DNA of 64,000 bases from a bacterium (GTDB lineage Bacteria; Elusimicrobiota; Elusimicrobia; Elusimicrobiales; UBA9959): assembly GCA_021811315.1 (NCBI GenBank), contig JAJZPF010000001.1:1-64000 (forward strand), in the 5' to 3' direction. The notes beneath the pieces were generated by a model, which made no database searches, was not told the origin of the DNA, and was given only the letters and a program-made list of their open reading frames with translations. Made by a program: the position numbers and the translations under genes. Positions 1 through 8,334 of the stretch are shown here, piece after piece. Numbering within the stretch: position 1 is the stretch's first letter; each line of letters starts with the position of its first letter.

Positions 1-230
1 AGCTAAATTATTCAGAGAAGTGCTGCCAAGTGGCACAAAAACATTCAGAAACGGAGGCTTAGCAAAAGAATTAACGACGGACTACCGACGAGCTATTTCA
101 CCATCATGTTAGGATTAGAAAATGCTGTCGTACATGATAGTGGTTTTTGATGGCATTTCGGTATTCTGCCATGCCACCAAGTTGATAAAATTGGGTCCAC
201 CAAACCCTAGCAAGGAAAGGTGGACCGAAA
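1..230. other. Window-edge segment upstream of the transposase
   Basis: This stretch is visibly more A/T-rich than the rest of the window. An open frame runs from base 2 to a TAG at 110-112 on the plus strand (about 36 residues, beginning AKLFREVLPSG). It could be the tail of a gene truncated by the window edge, but no family is recognisable and the neighbouring frame is also open for a while. The rest reads as non-coding sequence leading to the transposase start. No clear terminal inverted repeat of the insertion element was identified by eye. Confidence 0.2.
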
Positions 231-1653
231 ATGGAAATCAAAGTACGACTTGAGCTTGTGGCTAGTCTACAAGATGGCGAAGTAAATATCAACGAGATTC
301 TTCACGCCGTCGGCAAGTGGGGCCGTGAGGCGACCGCGAAGGCGGCTGAGGGCGTTATCAACGCCTATCAAAAAAGAGTCATAGAGTTGTTATGTTCGGG
401 ACAAGGCGACGGGAACTGGCTGCCGCACGAGGCGCGTGGTTCCAAGGGGCAGATGTGCCTGGGATGCGCTTACCGCAGCGGTGGCAAGCGTGAGCCGCGA
501 AAGCTGAGAACGGAATTGGGGCCTTTGTCGGTGGAAACGCGGCAGGTGGTATGCGCGGTCTGCGGCAAGCGCTTTCGCGTGCTGGGGCCGCTGCTTAAGA
601 TAGAGCCGCGGGTCCGGCCGACGGTTGAACTGAAGCGGATGACGGCGGAAACCATGACCGACTTGAGTTACCGCAAAGGCGGCGGGCGGATGGTCGCGCT
701 GGCACAGGTGGAAGTGCCCCGAAGCAGCGGGCAGCGGTGGATGGCGGGCGGCGACTGGGACAGCCTGCAGGAAGGCGCTTTCAGGGCGAAGACCTGGGAA
801 TCGCTGCAAGGGCTTATGGCTGACGGTACGGGATACAAGCGCCAGGGTAGCGCCGAGGGCACGCGCGGCCAGTTGCGCCTTATGATGGGTGTTACGGGCT
901 CGCCGAGGCGGCTGGTGCCGCTTGGCGTATGGGCGGACGAAAGCTGGGAGCAGATAGACAAGCAGATGCTGGAAGCCAAGCCGGAAGGCATCCTGCCGCC
1001 GGTGGTGGCGATAGACGGTGAAAAGGGGCAGGAAGTCCTTGGCAATCTGGCGCAGGATATCCAGCGGTGCCAGTGGCACATCCCGCATCAACTGGGTTTT
1101 GCGCTGTGGGAGGACGGGCTGCGCAAGCCGCAGCGGGAGCCGTATATAGACAAGCTGTCCGGGATAATTAAAATTGATTTACCCGAGGGAGAATACCGGA
1201 GTATTCCCAAGGAGATGCGGGAACAGATCGAAGGGCAGCTTCTGGAAAGCCGGCAGTCGATGGACGCGCTGGCGCGCAGTTTCAAGAATAAAGGCTACCA
1301 CGCGGCGGCCAGCTACCTGCGCAACGCCGGGGACCATACCTTCACCGTCGTGGAAAAGTGGCTTGAGATGGGGTATATGCCGCCGAAGGCGATAAGCCTG
1401 CTGGAAAGGGTTATGCGCGAGATGGGGCGGCGCATCAAGAAGATAGGCGCGTCGTGGAAGGACAAGGGAGTGCTTGCAGTGGCCAGGGTGCTGATGACAA
1501 GGATTTACGATCCGAAGCGCTGGCAGCAGTACTGGTCAAAACTGCTGGATTTGAAAGGCCGGTGCGCCATTAAAGACGCCACCATCGCTTTCGCGGTTGC
1601 CTGATTCCGTGTACGACTATGGGACACTATTAAATTTTTTAACGCCGCTCGGG
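113..1653 (+). mobile_element. Insertion-sequence-like element (ends unresolved)
   Basis: A single transposase-like gene flanked by short A/T-rich non-coding sequence on both sides suggests a simple insertion sequence. The limits given are only the space between the neighbouring coding regions. I could not identify paired terminal inverted repeats or a target-site duplication by eye. The right flank contains an A/T-rich stretch at about 1620-1642 and the left flank another at about 180-200, either of which could belong to an end. Confidence 0.4.
231..1604 (+). CDS. DDE transposase, MULE/ISLre2-like
   Basis: This 457-aa protein looks like an insertion-sequence transposase of the MULE/IS256 clade, probably close to the ISLre2 group. 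A zinc-ribbon-like segment lies near the N-terminus (CLGC about residue 75, CAVCGK about 108). Possible catalytic Asp residues are in MADGTGYK (about 196) and VAIDGEKG (about 260). The C-terminal LLERVMREMGRRIKKIGASW carries a plausible catalytic Glu and the basic helix typical of this clade. A Shine-Dalgarno-like AAGG precedes the ATG. The frame is intact. Family placement rests on motif layout only, so the exact IS family is uncertain. Confidence 0.65.
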   Translation: MEIKVRLELVASLQDGEVNINEILHAVGKWGREATAKAAEGVINAYQKRVIELLCSGQGDGNWLPHEARGSKGQMCLGCAYRSGGKREPRKLRTELGPLSVETRQVVCAVCGKRFRVLGPLLKIEPRVRPTVELKRMTAETMTDLSYRKGGGRMVALAQVEVPRSSGQRWMAGGDWDSLQEGAFRAKTWESLQGLMADGTGYKRQGSAEGTRGQLRLMMGVTGSPRRLVPLGVWADESWEQIDKQMLEAKPEGILPPVVAIDGEKGQEVLGNLAQDIQRCQWHIPHQLGFALWEDGLRKPQREPYIDKLSGIIKIDLPEGEYRSIPKEMREQIEGQLLESRQSMDALARSFKNKGYHAAASYLRNAGDHTFTVVEKWLEMGYMPPKAISLLERVMREMGRRIKKIGASWKDKGVLAVARVLMTRIYDPKRWQQYWSKLLDLKGRCAIKDATIAFAVA

Positions 1654-3189
1654 TCAAGATTCAACCCTGACGCCTATACCCCAGACTTCTTCCCGCGCGC
1701 TTTCTCCGACGCCCCAGGCGGCGACCAGGGCGACGCAGCAGGTCGCTATCGCCGCCGGCAGATAGTTCGGGCGCCCGCCGAGGCAGACGGCCATGCCGAT
1801 CCAGCCTACGGTGCTCAGCAACTCTATGTACCCGGCCGGGCCGCCCTGCTTCTGCCTGGTTTTCAGGTCGCCGCGCTTGCCGGGGCGGGGGCTCCAGATC
1901 TGGATCAGGGCGGCTGAGACCATCCCGCCGGCGCCGCACAGAAGAAGCGAGGCCGCGGCCAGCGGGCCGCGCGGGGACCACCAGGCGGCGAGCGGGAACA
2001 GGATAGCCAGCACGGGCAGGACGGCGGCGGCGGCCTTTATCCCGAGCACCCTGAATAGCGGTACCGGCGCGGTAGCCATCAGCTCCGGCGCGTCCTCGGC
2101 GTTGATCGTTATCCAGGCCAGGTTGCCGGCCAGCATGGAAGCTGCCCCCACTAACGCCGGGATTATCACCATATTCTTGGGCCCGGATTTAAGCCCGATG
2201 AAAACGAGCGGGACCAGGTAAAGAAGCTGCAGCAAAGACTGGGAGATAACCTGCATATCCCGCGCGATAAGCTTCCACTCTTTCAGCAGCAGGACGCGGA
2301 CCAGCCCGGACCGGAATACATGCCCGGCGCTTTTATCAGCGTGGGAGGAAGCCCGCCCGCCGGTAATAGTTTCCTGCGTTCCGGTTATGAAGCGGCTGTA
2401 AGTAAGGCTGATCGCCAGCCAGAAACCGCCGGCCCCGGCGAGGACGACCGCCAGGAGCGGCAGGGCCTCGCCGAATATCGCGCGCAGCGGCCACCAGAGC
2501 GGGCTGCCCGCTCCGAAAAATCCGGCGTCAAGCGCCTGGCTCCTGAACCAGTCCGCGATGCTTTTTTTAGCGCCTTCAGGCAGGGCGTTCGGAAGCTGGA
2601 AGGCCAGGAAAAAGATCACGCCGATGACGGCGGAAATGATCTGACCAGCCGTCCTGGCCCGCCGCGCGCCCAGCAGGCGCACCAGCGTCATCGTAAGAAG
2701 TATGCCCGTCGCGGCGCAGCCCAGGGCTGTGGCGGCCACCACCGGGTAAAGCGCCATCAGTTCCGGGTGCCCGCGCAGCAGCCCGGCGTGAGCCAGAGGA
2801 AGCGCGGCGAAAGCAGGAAGCAGCGCCGCGCTTACCGCGATGCCGAGGCCGCGCACCAGGAAAATAGTGCGCTGCGACAGCGGCGAGGATAAAAGAAGGT
2901 CGAGGTCCCCGCGCACTATCAGGGCGTTCACGGAGTGCACCATGGTCTGCGAGACCAGAAGCGAGACGCACAGCCAGTAAATGCCACCCAGGAGAATAGG
3001 GACCTGGAGCATGGCCCGCACGACGCCGTAGCCGCCGGGCAGCGCCGTCCAGGCGCCCCAGTGCATAAAGAGCCATAACAGCCCGCCGCCCCAGGCTATA
3101 ACCTGCAAATGGCTGCCTCTGACTCCGCGCCAGCTCAGGCGCATTTCATTCTCAAGCAGCCAGAGCCAGCTCCCGGGTTTGAATTTCAT
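1654..3189 (-). CDS. ABC-2 type transporter permease
   Basis: This 511-aa polytopic membrane protein has roughly ten to twelve hydrophobic segments spread over its length. An early loop (RGDLDLLLSSPLSQRTIF, about residues 94-112) resembles the coupling region of ABC-2 permeases of the exporter type. The start codon overlaps the stop of the upstream ATPase gene in an ATGA arrangement at 3186-3189, so the two subunits are translationally coupled. Together they should form an inner-membrane ATP-driven exporter. The substrate cannot be inferred. It is the last gene of a three-gene minus-strand operon. Confidence 0.75.
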   Translation of the reverse strand: MKFKPGSWLWLLENEMRLSWRGVRGSHLQVIAWGGGLLWLFMHWGAWTALPGGYGVVRAMLQVPILLGGIYWLCVSLLVSQTMVHSVNALIVRGDLDLLLSSPLSQRTIFLVRGLGIAVSAALLPAFAALPLAHAGLLRGHPELMALYPVVAATALGCAATGILLTMTLVRLLGARRARTAGQIISAVIGVIFFLAFQLPNALPEGAKKSIADWFRSQALDAGFFGAGSPLWWPLRAIFGEALPLLAVVLAGAGGFWLAISLTYSRFITGTQETITGGRASSHADKSAGHVFRSGLVRVLLLKEWKLIARDMQVISQSLLQLLYLVPLVFIGLKSGPKNMVIIPALVGAASMLAGNLAWITINAEDAPELMATAPVPLFRVLGIKAAAAVLPVLAILFPLAAWWSPRGPLAAASLLLCGAGGMVSAALIQIWSPRPGKRGDLKTRQKQGGPAGYIELLSTVGWIGMAVCLGGRPNYLPAAIATCCVALVAAWGVGESAREEVWGIGVRVES

Positions 3190-3956
3190 GCCGGCTCCGT
3201 CAGCTCGAGGAAGACGTCCTCGAGCGTGGCGCCGCCGGCGCCTATGGCCGCGCCGGTCCTGGAGCGCAGCTCGTCCAGCGACCCTTGCGCGACGATGCGC
3301 CCGTTAAGGATGATGCTGATGCGCTCGGCCAGGCGCTCCGCTATTTCAAGGATATGCGTGGTAAGGACCACAGTATTCCCCTTTTTGACGTAAGCCACGA
3401 GCATATCCTTCACGGAGCGGGCGGCGCGGGCGTCCAGGCCGGTGAGCGGCTCGTCGAGGATCATCAGCTTCGGCTCGTGGATCATCGCCCCGGCCAGCGC
3501 AAGTTTCTGCCGCATTCCGCGGGAGAAACCTTCCACGTATTCGTCGCGGTTGGTCCAAAGCTCCAGCCATTCGAGCAGTTCTTTCGCGCGCTTGCCGGCG
3601 GCGTCGGCGGGTATCGCCCAGAGGCCGGCCACGAACTCGAGGTATTCGAGCGGGGTCAGCTTGCCGTAAAGAAGCGGGTCGTCGGGCAGGAAAGCCGTGA
3701 CGCCTTTGGCGGCGGTGGCGTTCTTCGAAATATCGTGGCCGAAAATAGACACCGCCCCGGCGTCCGGGCGAAGCAGGCCCGCGACCATCCGCAAAGTGGT
3801 GGTCTTCCCGGCGCCGTTAGGCCCGAGCAGGGCGTGGAATTCCCCGGCAGGGATGGCGAGCTCGAGCCCGTCCACCGCGCGCTTCGCGCCGAAGCTCTTG
3901 GAGAGGCCTTTCACGGTCAGCGCGGAACCGGAGTCTTTATTATTTTCAGTCTTCAT
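3186..3956 (-). CDS. ABC transporter ATP-binding protein
   Basis: This 256-aa nucleotide-binding subunit powers the exporter encoded downstream. Walker A GPNGAGKTT is at about residues 45-53. The signature region FSRGMRQKLALAGAM is at about 143 and Walker B LMILDEP at about 163, followed by a D-loop LDARA and the H-loop histidine in LTTHI. The degenerate signature (SRGMRQ in place of SGGQ) is common in ABC-2 exporters of the CcmA/NatA type. The gene is preceded by a 252-aa membrane-protein gene 13 bases away, and its stop overlaps the permease start. Confidence 0.9.
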   Translation of the reverse strand: MKTENNKDSGSALTVKGLSKSFGAKRAVDGLELAIPAGEFHALLGPNGAGKTTTLRMVAGLLRPDAGAVSIFGHDISKNATAAKGVTAFLPDDPLLYGKLTPLEYLEFVAGLWAIPADAAGKRAKELLEWLELWTNRDEYVEGFSRGMRQKLALAGAMIHEPKLMILDEPLTGLDARAARSVKDMLVAYVKKGNTVVLTTHILEIAERLAERISIILNGRIVAQGSLDELRSRTGAAIGAGGATLEDVFLELTEPA

Positions 3957-3969
3957 ATTTTCCTCGCTC

Positions 3970-4728
3970 CTAAGCCGGGGTCTCTTCCGCCGCTTTCGGT
4001 TCCGTCGCCGTAGTCCCGGATCTCAGCTCGAGATAAAGCACGGCGAAGATCCCCATGGTAAAAGCCGCCGCCGCGCTATCGAGCAAAGATTTAAAATAAT
4101 ACAGTGGGACGGTTTGTCCCGGCAGTATTTTACTTAACAGTTTCGACAGGATCCCGGCTAAGATCAGCGGGGCGCCGGCAAGTATAATGATACGCAATAC
4201 CTGCGCGCTGGTGATGGTGTAACTGCGCTTCATCGCCTCGAAAAGGCCCAGGTTTTCCGCCACGCTGGCGTTCAGCCAGAGGGGCAGCCTTAAGCTCAGC
4301 CAGCCCGCCCCCAGGATCCAGCATAAGGTCAGAAGAGTGCTGTGAGAGGGTGTTTTTATCAGGAACATTACCGGTCCCCAGATAAGCCCCATGACGACCG
4401 TATCGGCGATCACCTTGCGCAAGAACCAGCCCTTAGCATAATGCAGCATCCCTTCCGGGGCTCCGGAGAGCGCGTCCATGGTGAAACGCCCAGCAAGCCC
4501 CGCGGCGAACCAGGCCGTAAATATGTCTCCGGGAAGACCGGCTATAAGGCCTTTGAGCGGGGGCGAGTCTTTAAAGGACGCGTAGCCGGCATAAGCCCCT
4601 TCCAAGCCGATCAAACCGCACACCAGCACATAAAGCCCGGACGAAACCAGCCCGGCGGCTATAAACCACGCCGCCTCTTTCCCCGACCTTCCGAGCAGTT
4701 TGTAAGCTTTGCTGTAAGAACTATTCAT
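3970..4728 (-). CDS. Polytopic membrane protein of the ABC operon
   Basis: This 252-aa hydrophobic protein has about six predicted membrane segments, with loops around residues 45-60 and 115-125. I do not recognise a family with confidence; the overall look is that of DUF975/glycerophosphoryl-type helical membrane proteins. It is the first gene of a minus-strand operon with the ABC ATPase and permease, so it may be an accessory exporter subunit. AGGGAG nine bases before the ATG fits a ribosome-binding site. The upstream 270 bp carries an unusual tandem palindrome that could be an operator. Confidence 0.6.
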   Translation of the reverse strand: MNSSYSKAYKLLGRSGKEAAWFIAAGLVSSGLYVLVCGLIGLEGAYAGYASFKDSPPLKGLIAGLPGDIFTAWFAAGLAGRFTMDALSGAPEGMLHYAKGWFLRKVIADTVVMGLIWGPVMFLIKTPSHSTLLTLCWILGAGWLSLRLPLWLNASVAENLGLFEAMKRSYTITSAQVLRIIILAGAPLILAGILSKLLSKILPGQTVPLYYFKSLLDSAAAAFTMGIFAVLYLELRSGTTATEPKAAEETPA

Positions 4729-4906
4729 AACATGCGCTCCCTATCCTGTCGATACGAATATAATAATACACTAAATAGCCGCAGGTTCTCTCTTTTCCTG
4801 ATTATCCGGGCAATTTATATTTCATATTGTCACGCCAATCACAGAACATTTTTTATGCCAATACAAGCGGGCATCTTTAACGGTTTTTCTTGGCGGTAAA
4901 TGACAA

Positions 4907-4944
4907 GAATATTTTCATATGAAAATGAATATTTTCAGATGAAA
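4907..4944. promoter_or_regulatory. Tandem near-palindromic 18-bp repeat (possible operator)
   Basis: Two copies of an 18-bp sequence, GAATATTTTCATATGAAA and GAATATTTTCAGATGAAA, start at 4907 and 4927. They differ at one base and are spaced 20 bp apart, about two helical turns. The first contains the palindrome TTTTCATATGAAAA. The site lies between the nifS terminator and the divergently placed upstream end of the ABC operon. The geometry fits a dimeric repressor or activator binding cooperatively, but no regulator gene is adjacent and the role is inferred. Confidence 0.4.
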
Positions 4945-4945
4945 T

Positions 4946-4969
4946 GAAAACGGGCCCGCAAGGGCCCGT
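4946..4969 (-). terminator. Rho-independent terminator after nifS
   Basis: A perfect 8-bp GC-rich stem, ACGGGCCC / GGGCCCGT with a GCAA loop, lies at 4950-4969. On the minus strand it is followed by a TTTTC run. It sits 28 bases beyond the nifS stop, as expected for the end of the nifU-nifS transcript. Confidence 0.8.
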
Positions 4970-4997
4970 CCTCACGCCGCCCGCTGGTTACTCGGCG

Positions 4998-6197
4998 CTA
5001 GTGGTGGTGCGGCTCGCAGGATTCCATGCCGAACAGGGGTTTGCCGTCGGCGAAGGGCGAGATGGAGCGGAGGCGCTCTATGATGGGCGGGAATTCTTTT
5101 ATTATATAGTCCACCTCTTCCTGGGTATTGTAGACGCTGAGGGAGAAGCGCACCGAGCCGTGGGCGTAGGTCTGGGGGACGGCCATGGACATGAGGACGT
5201 GGGAGGGCTCGAGGGAGCCGGAGGTGCAGGCTGAGCCGGAGGAGGCGCAGATGCCTTTTTCGCTTATCATCAGGAGGATGGACTCGCCTTCTATGTATTC
5301 GAAGCTGATATTGGTGGTGTTGGGGAGGCGGTTAGCGCCGCCGCCGTTCACGCGGGAATTCGGGATCTTCAGCAGGCCGGCCTCGAGGCGGTCCCGCAGG
5401 GCTTTCACATAAGTGTTCTCTTTTTCAAGATTGGCGCCGGCCAGTTCGGCGGCTTTGCCTATGCCGGCTATATAAGGGACGTTCTCGGTTCCGGCGCGGC
5501 GGCCGTGCTCCTGGTGGCCGCCCATCAGGAAAGGGGCGAAGCGGGAGCCTTTCTTGACGTAGAGTACGCCTATGCCCTTGGGGGCGTGGAGTTTATGGCC
5601 GGAGAGGGAAAGGAAGTCTATCTTGGCGTCCTTGAGGTTTATGGGCAGCTTGCCGACGGCCTGCACGGCGTCGGTGTGGAACAGGGCGCCTTTGGCGTGG
5701 GAGATGCGGGCGGCTTCTTCTACGGGGAAGATCACGCCGGTCTCGTTATTGGCCCACATGATGGAGACTATGGCTGTTTCGTGGGTGAGGGCGGCCTGGA
5801 GGTCGGCGAGGTTGAGCTGGCCGGCATTGTCTACGGGGAGATAGGTGACGCGGTAACCCTGGGTTTCGAGGAACTTGCAGACGTTGAGGACGGCGGGATG
5901 CTCGACCTTGGTGGTGATGATGTGTTTTTTATCGGGGAAGGCGCGGACGGCTGACCAGAGGGCGGTGGAGTCGGATTCGGTGCCGCAGCTGGTGAAGACT
6001 ATTTCTTCTGGGGCGGCGCCGAGGAGGGTGGCGACGCGCTGGCGGGCGAGGTCGAGGTATTTCTGGTTGGCGCCGCCGAAGAAGTGCATGCTGGAGGGGT
6101 TGCCGTAGAGGTCGTTGAAGAAGGGCTGCATTTCGGCGGCGACTTCGGGGGCGACGCGGCTGGTGGCGTTATTGTCGAAATAATAGACTTTTTCCAT
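4998..6197 (-). CDS. nifS: Cysteine desulfurase, NifS type
   Basis: This 399-aa PLP-dependent class V aminotransferase-fold enzyme takes sulfur from L-cysteine and hands it as a persulfide to the scaffold protein for Fe-S cluster building. The PLP-binding lysine is K202 in SLSGHKLHAPKG. The active-site loop Cys is C324 in SSGSACTSGS, the short-loop arrangement of group I NifS/IscS enzymes. The ATG at 6197 is preferred over an in-frame upstream start at 6281 because AGGAG sits eight bases before it and the family begins with VYYFDNNAT. nifU lies 190 bp upstream on the same strand. The protein ends in three histidines. Confidence 0.95.
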   Translation of the reverse strand: MEKVYYFDNNATSRVAPEVAAEMQPFFNDLYGNPSSMHFFGGANQKYLDLARQRVATLLGAAPEEIVFTSCGTESDSTALWSAVRAFPDKKHIITTKVEHPAVLNVCKFLETQGYRVTYLPVDNAGQLNLADLQAALTHETAIVSIMWANNETGVIFPVEEAARISHAKGALFHTDAVQAVGKLPINLKDAKIDFLSLSGHKLHAPKGIGVLYVKKGSRFAPFLMGGHQEHGRRAGTENVPYIAGIGKAAELAGANLEKENTYVKALRDRLEAGLLKIPNSRVNGGGANRLPNTTNISFEYIEGESILLMISEKGICASSGSACTSGSLEPSHVLMSMAVPQTYAHGSVRFSLSVYNTQEEVDYIIKEFPPIIERLRSISPFADGKPLFGMESCEPHHH

Positions 6198-6300
6198 ATG
6201 ATTTTCTCCTGAAGAACAGAGCCGCGAGATGCCCAGTCGGGGTGGCCACAGGGGCCGGAACGCAAAAACGTTGTCTCGCACACCGTGCTCGCAACTCCCG

Positions 6301-6341
6301 CTCTCGCCCTCCGCGCTTACGCAAGCGTCGGGCTCCGAGAG
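6301..6341 (-). other. Long imperfect hairpin between nifU and nifS
   Basis: CTCTCG at 6301-6306 pairs with CGAGAG at 6336-6341. Inside it GCCC pairs with GGGC, and CGCTT pairs with AAGCG around an ACGC loop. No U-run follows on the minus strand, so it is not a convincing terminator. It may stabilise or partially attenuate the transcript between nifU and nifS. The role is inferred. Confidence 0.4.
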
Positions 6342-6387
6342 GGTTTTGCTAACCCGGCCCCTGCGTCCGCCCCTCCGCTAACGTAAT

Positions 6388-7221
6388 TTATTCCGCTTCT
6401 ATTTCTATCGCAGGATCAATTCGTTCCCTTAATTCTTTCTCTACTACGTTCTTTAAAGTGGCGCCGGAGGAGGGGCAGCCGTGGCACATGCCTAGGAAGC
6501 GGAGTTTGACTTTCTGGCCCTGGATGTCTACGAGCTCCATCCAGCCGCCGTCGGCTTTGAGCTTGGGGTTTATTTCTTCGGCGAGGACTTTTTCTATTAT
6601 TTTTATTTTTTCGACTACGGTCATTTTGTCGAATTTTTTATGTTCGGCTTCGGCCCAGTAGTCTTTAAGGAGTTTTTCTATTTCGCCGTGGCACTGGCGG
6701 CAGCCGCCGCCGGCTTTGGTGAAGTTGGTGACTTCTTCGATGGTGTGGAGGTTATTGAGCTTTATGGCTTTGAGGATGACGGAATCGGTGACGCTGAAGC
6801 ATTTGCAGACGATCTTTTCGGCCTGGCCGATGATGACTTTTTCGGCTTTGCCGCCGCGGTAGTTCTTTATTGCGGCTTCGAGGGCTTCCATGCCCATGAC
6901 GGAGCAGTGCATCTTCTCGCCGGGGAGGCCGCCGAGGTAGTCGGCTATCTGCTGGTTGGTGATCTTGGCGGCTTCGTCGAGGGTGAGGCCTTTTACCATC
7001 TCGGTAAGGGCGGAGGAGGAGGCGATGGCGCTGGCGCAGCCGAAGGTCTTGAACTTGGCGTCGGTGATCTTGTCGGAGGCTTTGTCTATCCTGAGGGTGA
7101 GCTTTAGGGCGTCGCCGCAGACTATGCTGCCGATCTCGCCGATGCCGTCGGGGTTCTCTATCTCCCCCACGTTCTTGGGGTTCTTGAAATGTTCGAAGAC
7201 TTTATCTGTATAGTTCCACAT
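6388..7221 (-). CDS. nifU: Fe-S cluster scaffold protein NifU (three-domain)
   Basis: This 277-aa protein has the full three-domain NifU layout. The N-terminal IscU-like scaffold has the cluster ligands C35, C62 and C106. The central BFD-like [2Fe-2S] domain has C139, C141, C174 and C177. The C-terminal Nfu domain has C246-x2-C249 (GMCHGCPSS). It assembles clusters using sulfur from NifS, encoded next. The ATG at 7221 (MWNYTDKVF) is chosen over one at 7257 because GAGGTAAT precedes it and homology begins there. No nitrogenase genes are in the window, so it probably serves general Fe-S assembly, including the radical SAM enzyme encoded upstream. Confidence 0.93.
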   Translation of the reverse strand: MWNYTDKVFEHFKNPKNVGEIENPDGIGEIGSIVCGDALKLTLRIDKASDKITDAKFKTFGCASAIASSSALTEMVKGLTLDEAAKITNQQIADYLGGLPGEKMHCSVMGMEALEAAIKNYRGGKAEKVIIGQAEKIVCKCFSVTDSVILKAIKLNNLHTIEEVTNFTKAGGGCRQCHGEIEKLLKDYWAEAEHKKFDKMTVVEKIKIIEKVLAEEINPKLKADGGWMELVDIQGQKVKLRFLGMCHGCPSSGATLKNVVEKELRERIDPAIEIEAE

Positions 7222-7296
7222 ATTACCTCGGTTGGCGTTTGCCGGTGAGAAAGTCACGGTCCAAAGAAATTGGAGTGACGATACCTATATATCTTA

Positions 7297-8334
7297 TTAA
7301 ATCCCGACTTTCTTTTCAACCGCGGGTTTGCCGTTCCTGGCCATAAGCGCGCGGGCGAGCCTGAGCGCGGACTCCACCACGCCCAGGGCCGCCCCGGGAG
7401 GGGTGTAATAGCCGCTGGTGCGCGTGGTGAGCTGGCGCACCACTATGATGTCCACTTCGCCCGACCGGCTGGACTCGTACAGGATATCCGTGCTGTTCAT
7501 CCCGAACAAAGCCTTCACGAAGTCGGAGACGCCGGAGCTTTCGGGCTGGACGGTCAGCTCTTCATACTTCGCAAGCAGGCCGGAGCCGGCCTTGGCGATC
7601 AGCACGCAGTACAGGTAAGGATAGTCCTTGCCCTGCACGCTGTTCACCGAGAGCTGGACCTGCAGGCCGTAGAAATCTTTGGGCGCCCCCACGAGCTTCA
7701 CCATCAGCCTGGCGTCCTCGGGAACTTTAGCGCCTTTATCCGTGGCCTCCAGGGCCAGCATCGGCTGCACCTGCACGTCGCTGGGGTCTTTCAGCGCCTC
7801 CATGACCTTCTCGAGCATGTTTATCTTTATTATCAGCCGGTCTTTTTTGAGATAGTCGCGCGTGCCTATGAACCACATCGGGAAGATCAGGACCGCGGCG
7901 TCCAGGCCGAAATAAAGCCAGGAGCCGTCCGGGAAAGACCACCTGTCGGCGGCCGCGATATAAGCGGTGGAGCAGATAACCCCGGCGGCAAGGAAGCCCG
8001 CCAGGCCCCGTATGCTGCTCCCGTCGAAAAGGTCCTCGTCCCACTTTTTCAGCTGGTCGGCCTTCAGCCGCACCTTGGCGTACTCGTCCGGGGTGACTTT
8101 TTCCCAGGTCTCTTCGCCGGTCAGCTTCGGAGCGGCCTCGTAGCCGGAATTTATCCCTATCAGCATCGCCGCGACCAGGGCCCATAAGCCGGGCCAGAAA
8201 CCGACGGTAAGCTGCAGGCCCAGGCCCAGGGTCAGAAGCAGCCCCACCAAAGTCATGCGCGCCCGGTACGGCAGGCCCTTGGCCAGCATGAATTTTATTT
8301 CCCCGTCTTTTTGCGGCGGCGGCAATATGCTCAT
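7297..8334 (-). CDS. Membrane protein of the CHxA/radical SAM operon
   Basis: This 345-aa protein is of no recognised family. Two hydrophobic segments lie at about residues 28-60 and two more at about 108-160. They are followed by a soluble C-terminal half of roughly 180 residues with mixed alpha/beta character. A charged loop between the membrane pairs includes GEETWEKVTPDEYAK. Its ATG overlaps the stop of the radical SAM gene in an ATGA arrangement at 8331-8334, so it is translationally coupled to the maturase. An earlier in-frame start would lie inside that gene and is less likely. It may be a membrane partner or exporter-like component of the same system. Confidence 0.65.
   Translation of the reverse strand: MSILPPPQKDGEIKFMLAKGLPYRARMTLVGLLLTLGLGLQLTVGFWPGLWALVAAMLIGINSGYEAAPKLTGEETWEKVTPDEYAKVRLKADQLKKWDEDLFDGSSIRGLAGFLAAGVICSTAYIAAADRWSFPDGSWLYFGLDAAVLIFPMWFIGTRDYLKKDRLIIKINMLEKVMEALKDPSDVQVQPMLALEATDKGAKVPEDARLMVKLVGAPKDFYGLQVQLSVNSVQGKDYPYLYCVLIAKAGSGLLAKYEELTVQPESSGVSDFVKALFGMNSTDILYESSRSGEVDIIVVRQLTTRTSGYYTPPGAALGVVESALRLARALMARNGKPAVEKKVGI

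Noticed and set aside
390-1091. Minus-strand 233-aa frame inside the transposase gene
   Set aside because: It lies opposite the transposase catalytic region, has a composition typical of reverse frames in GC-rich DNA and no recognisable motif.
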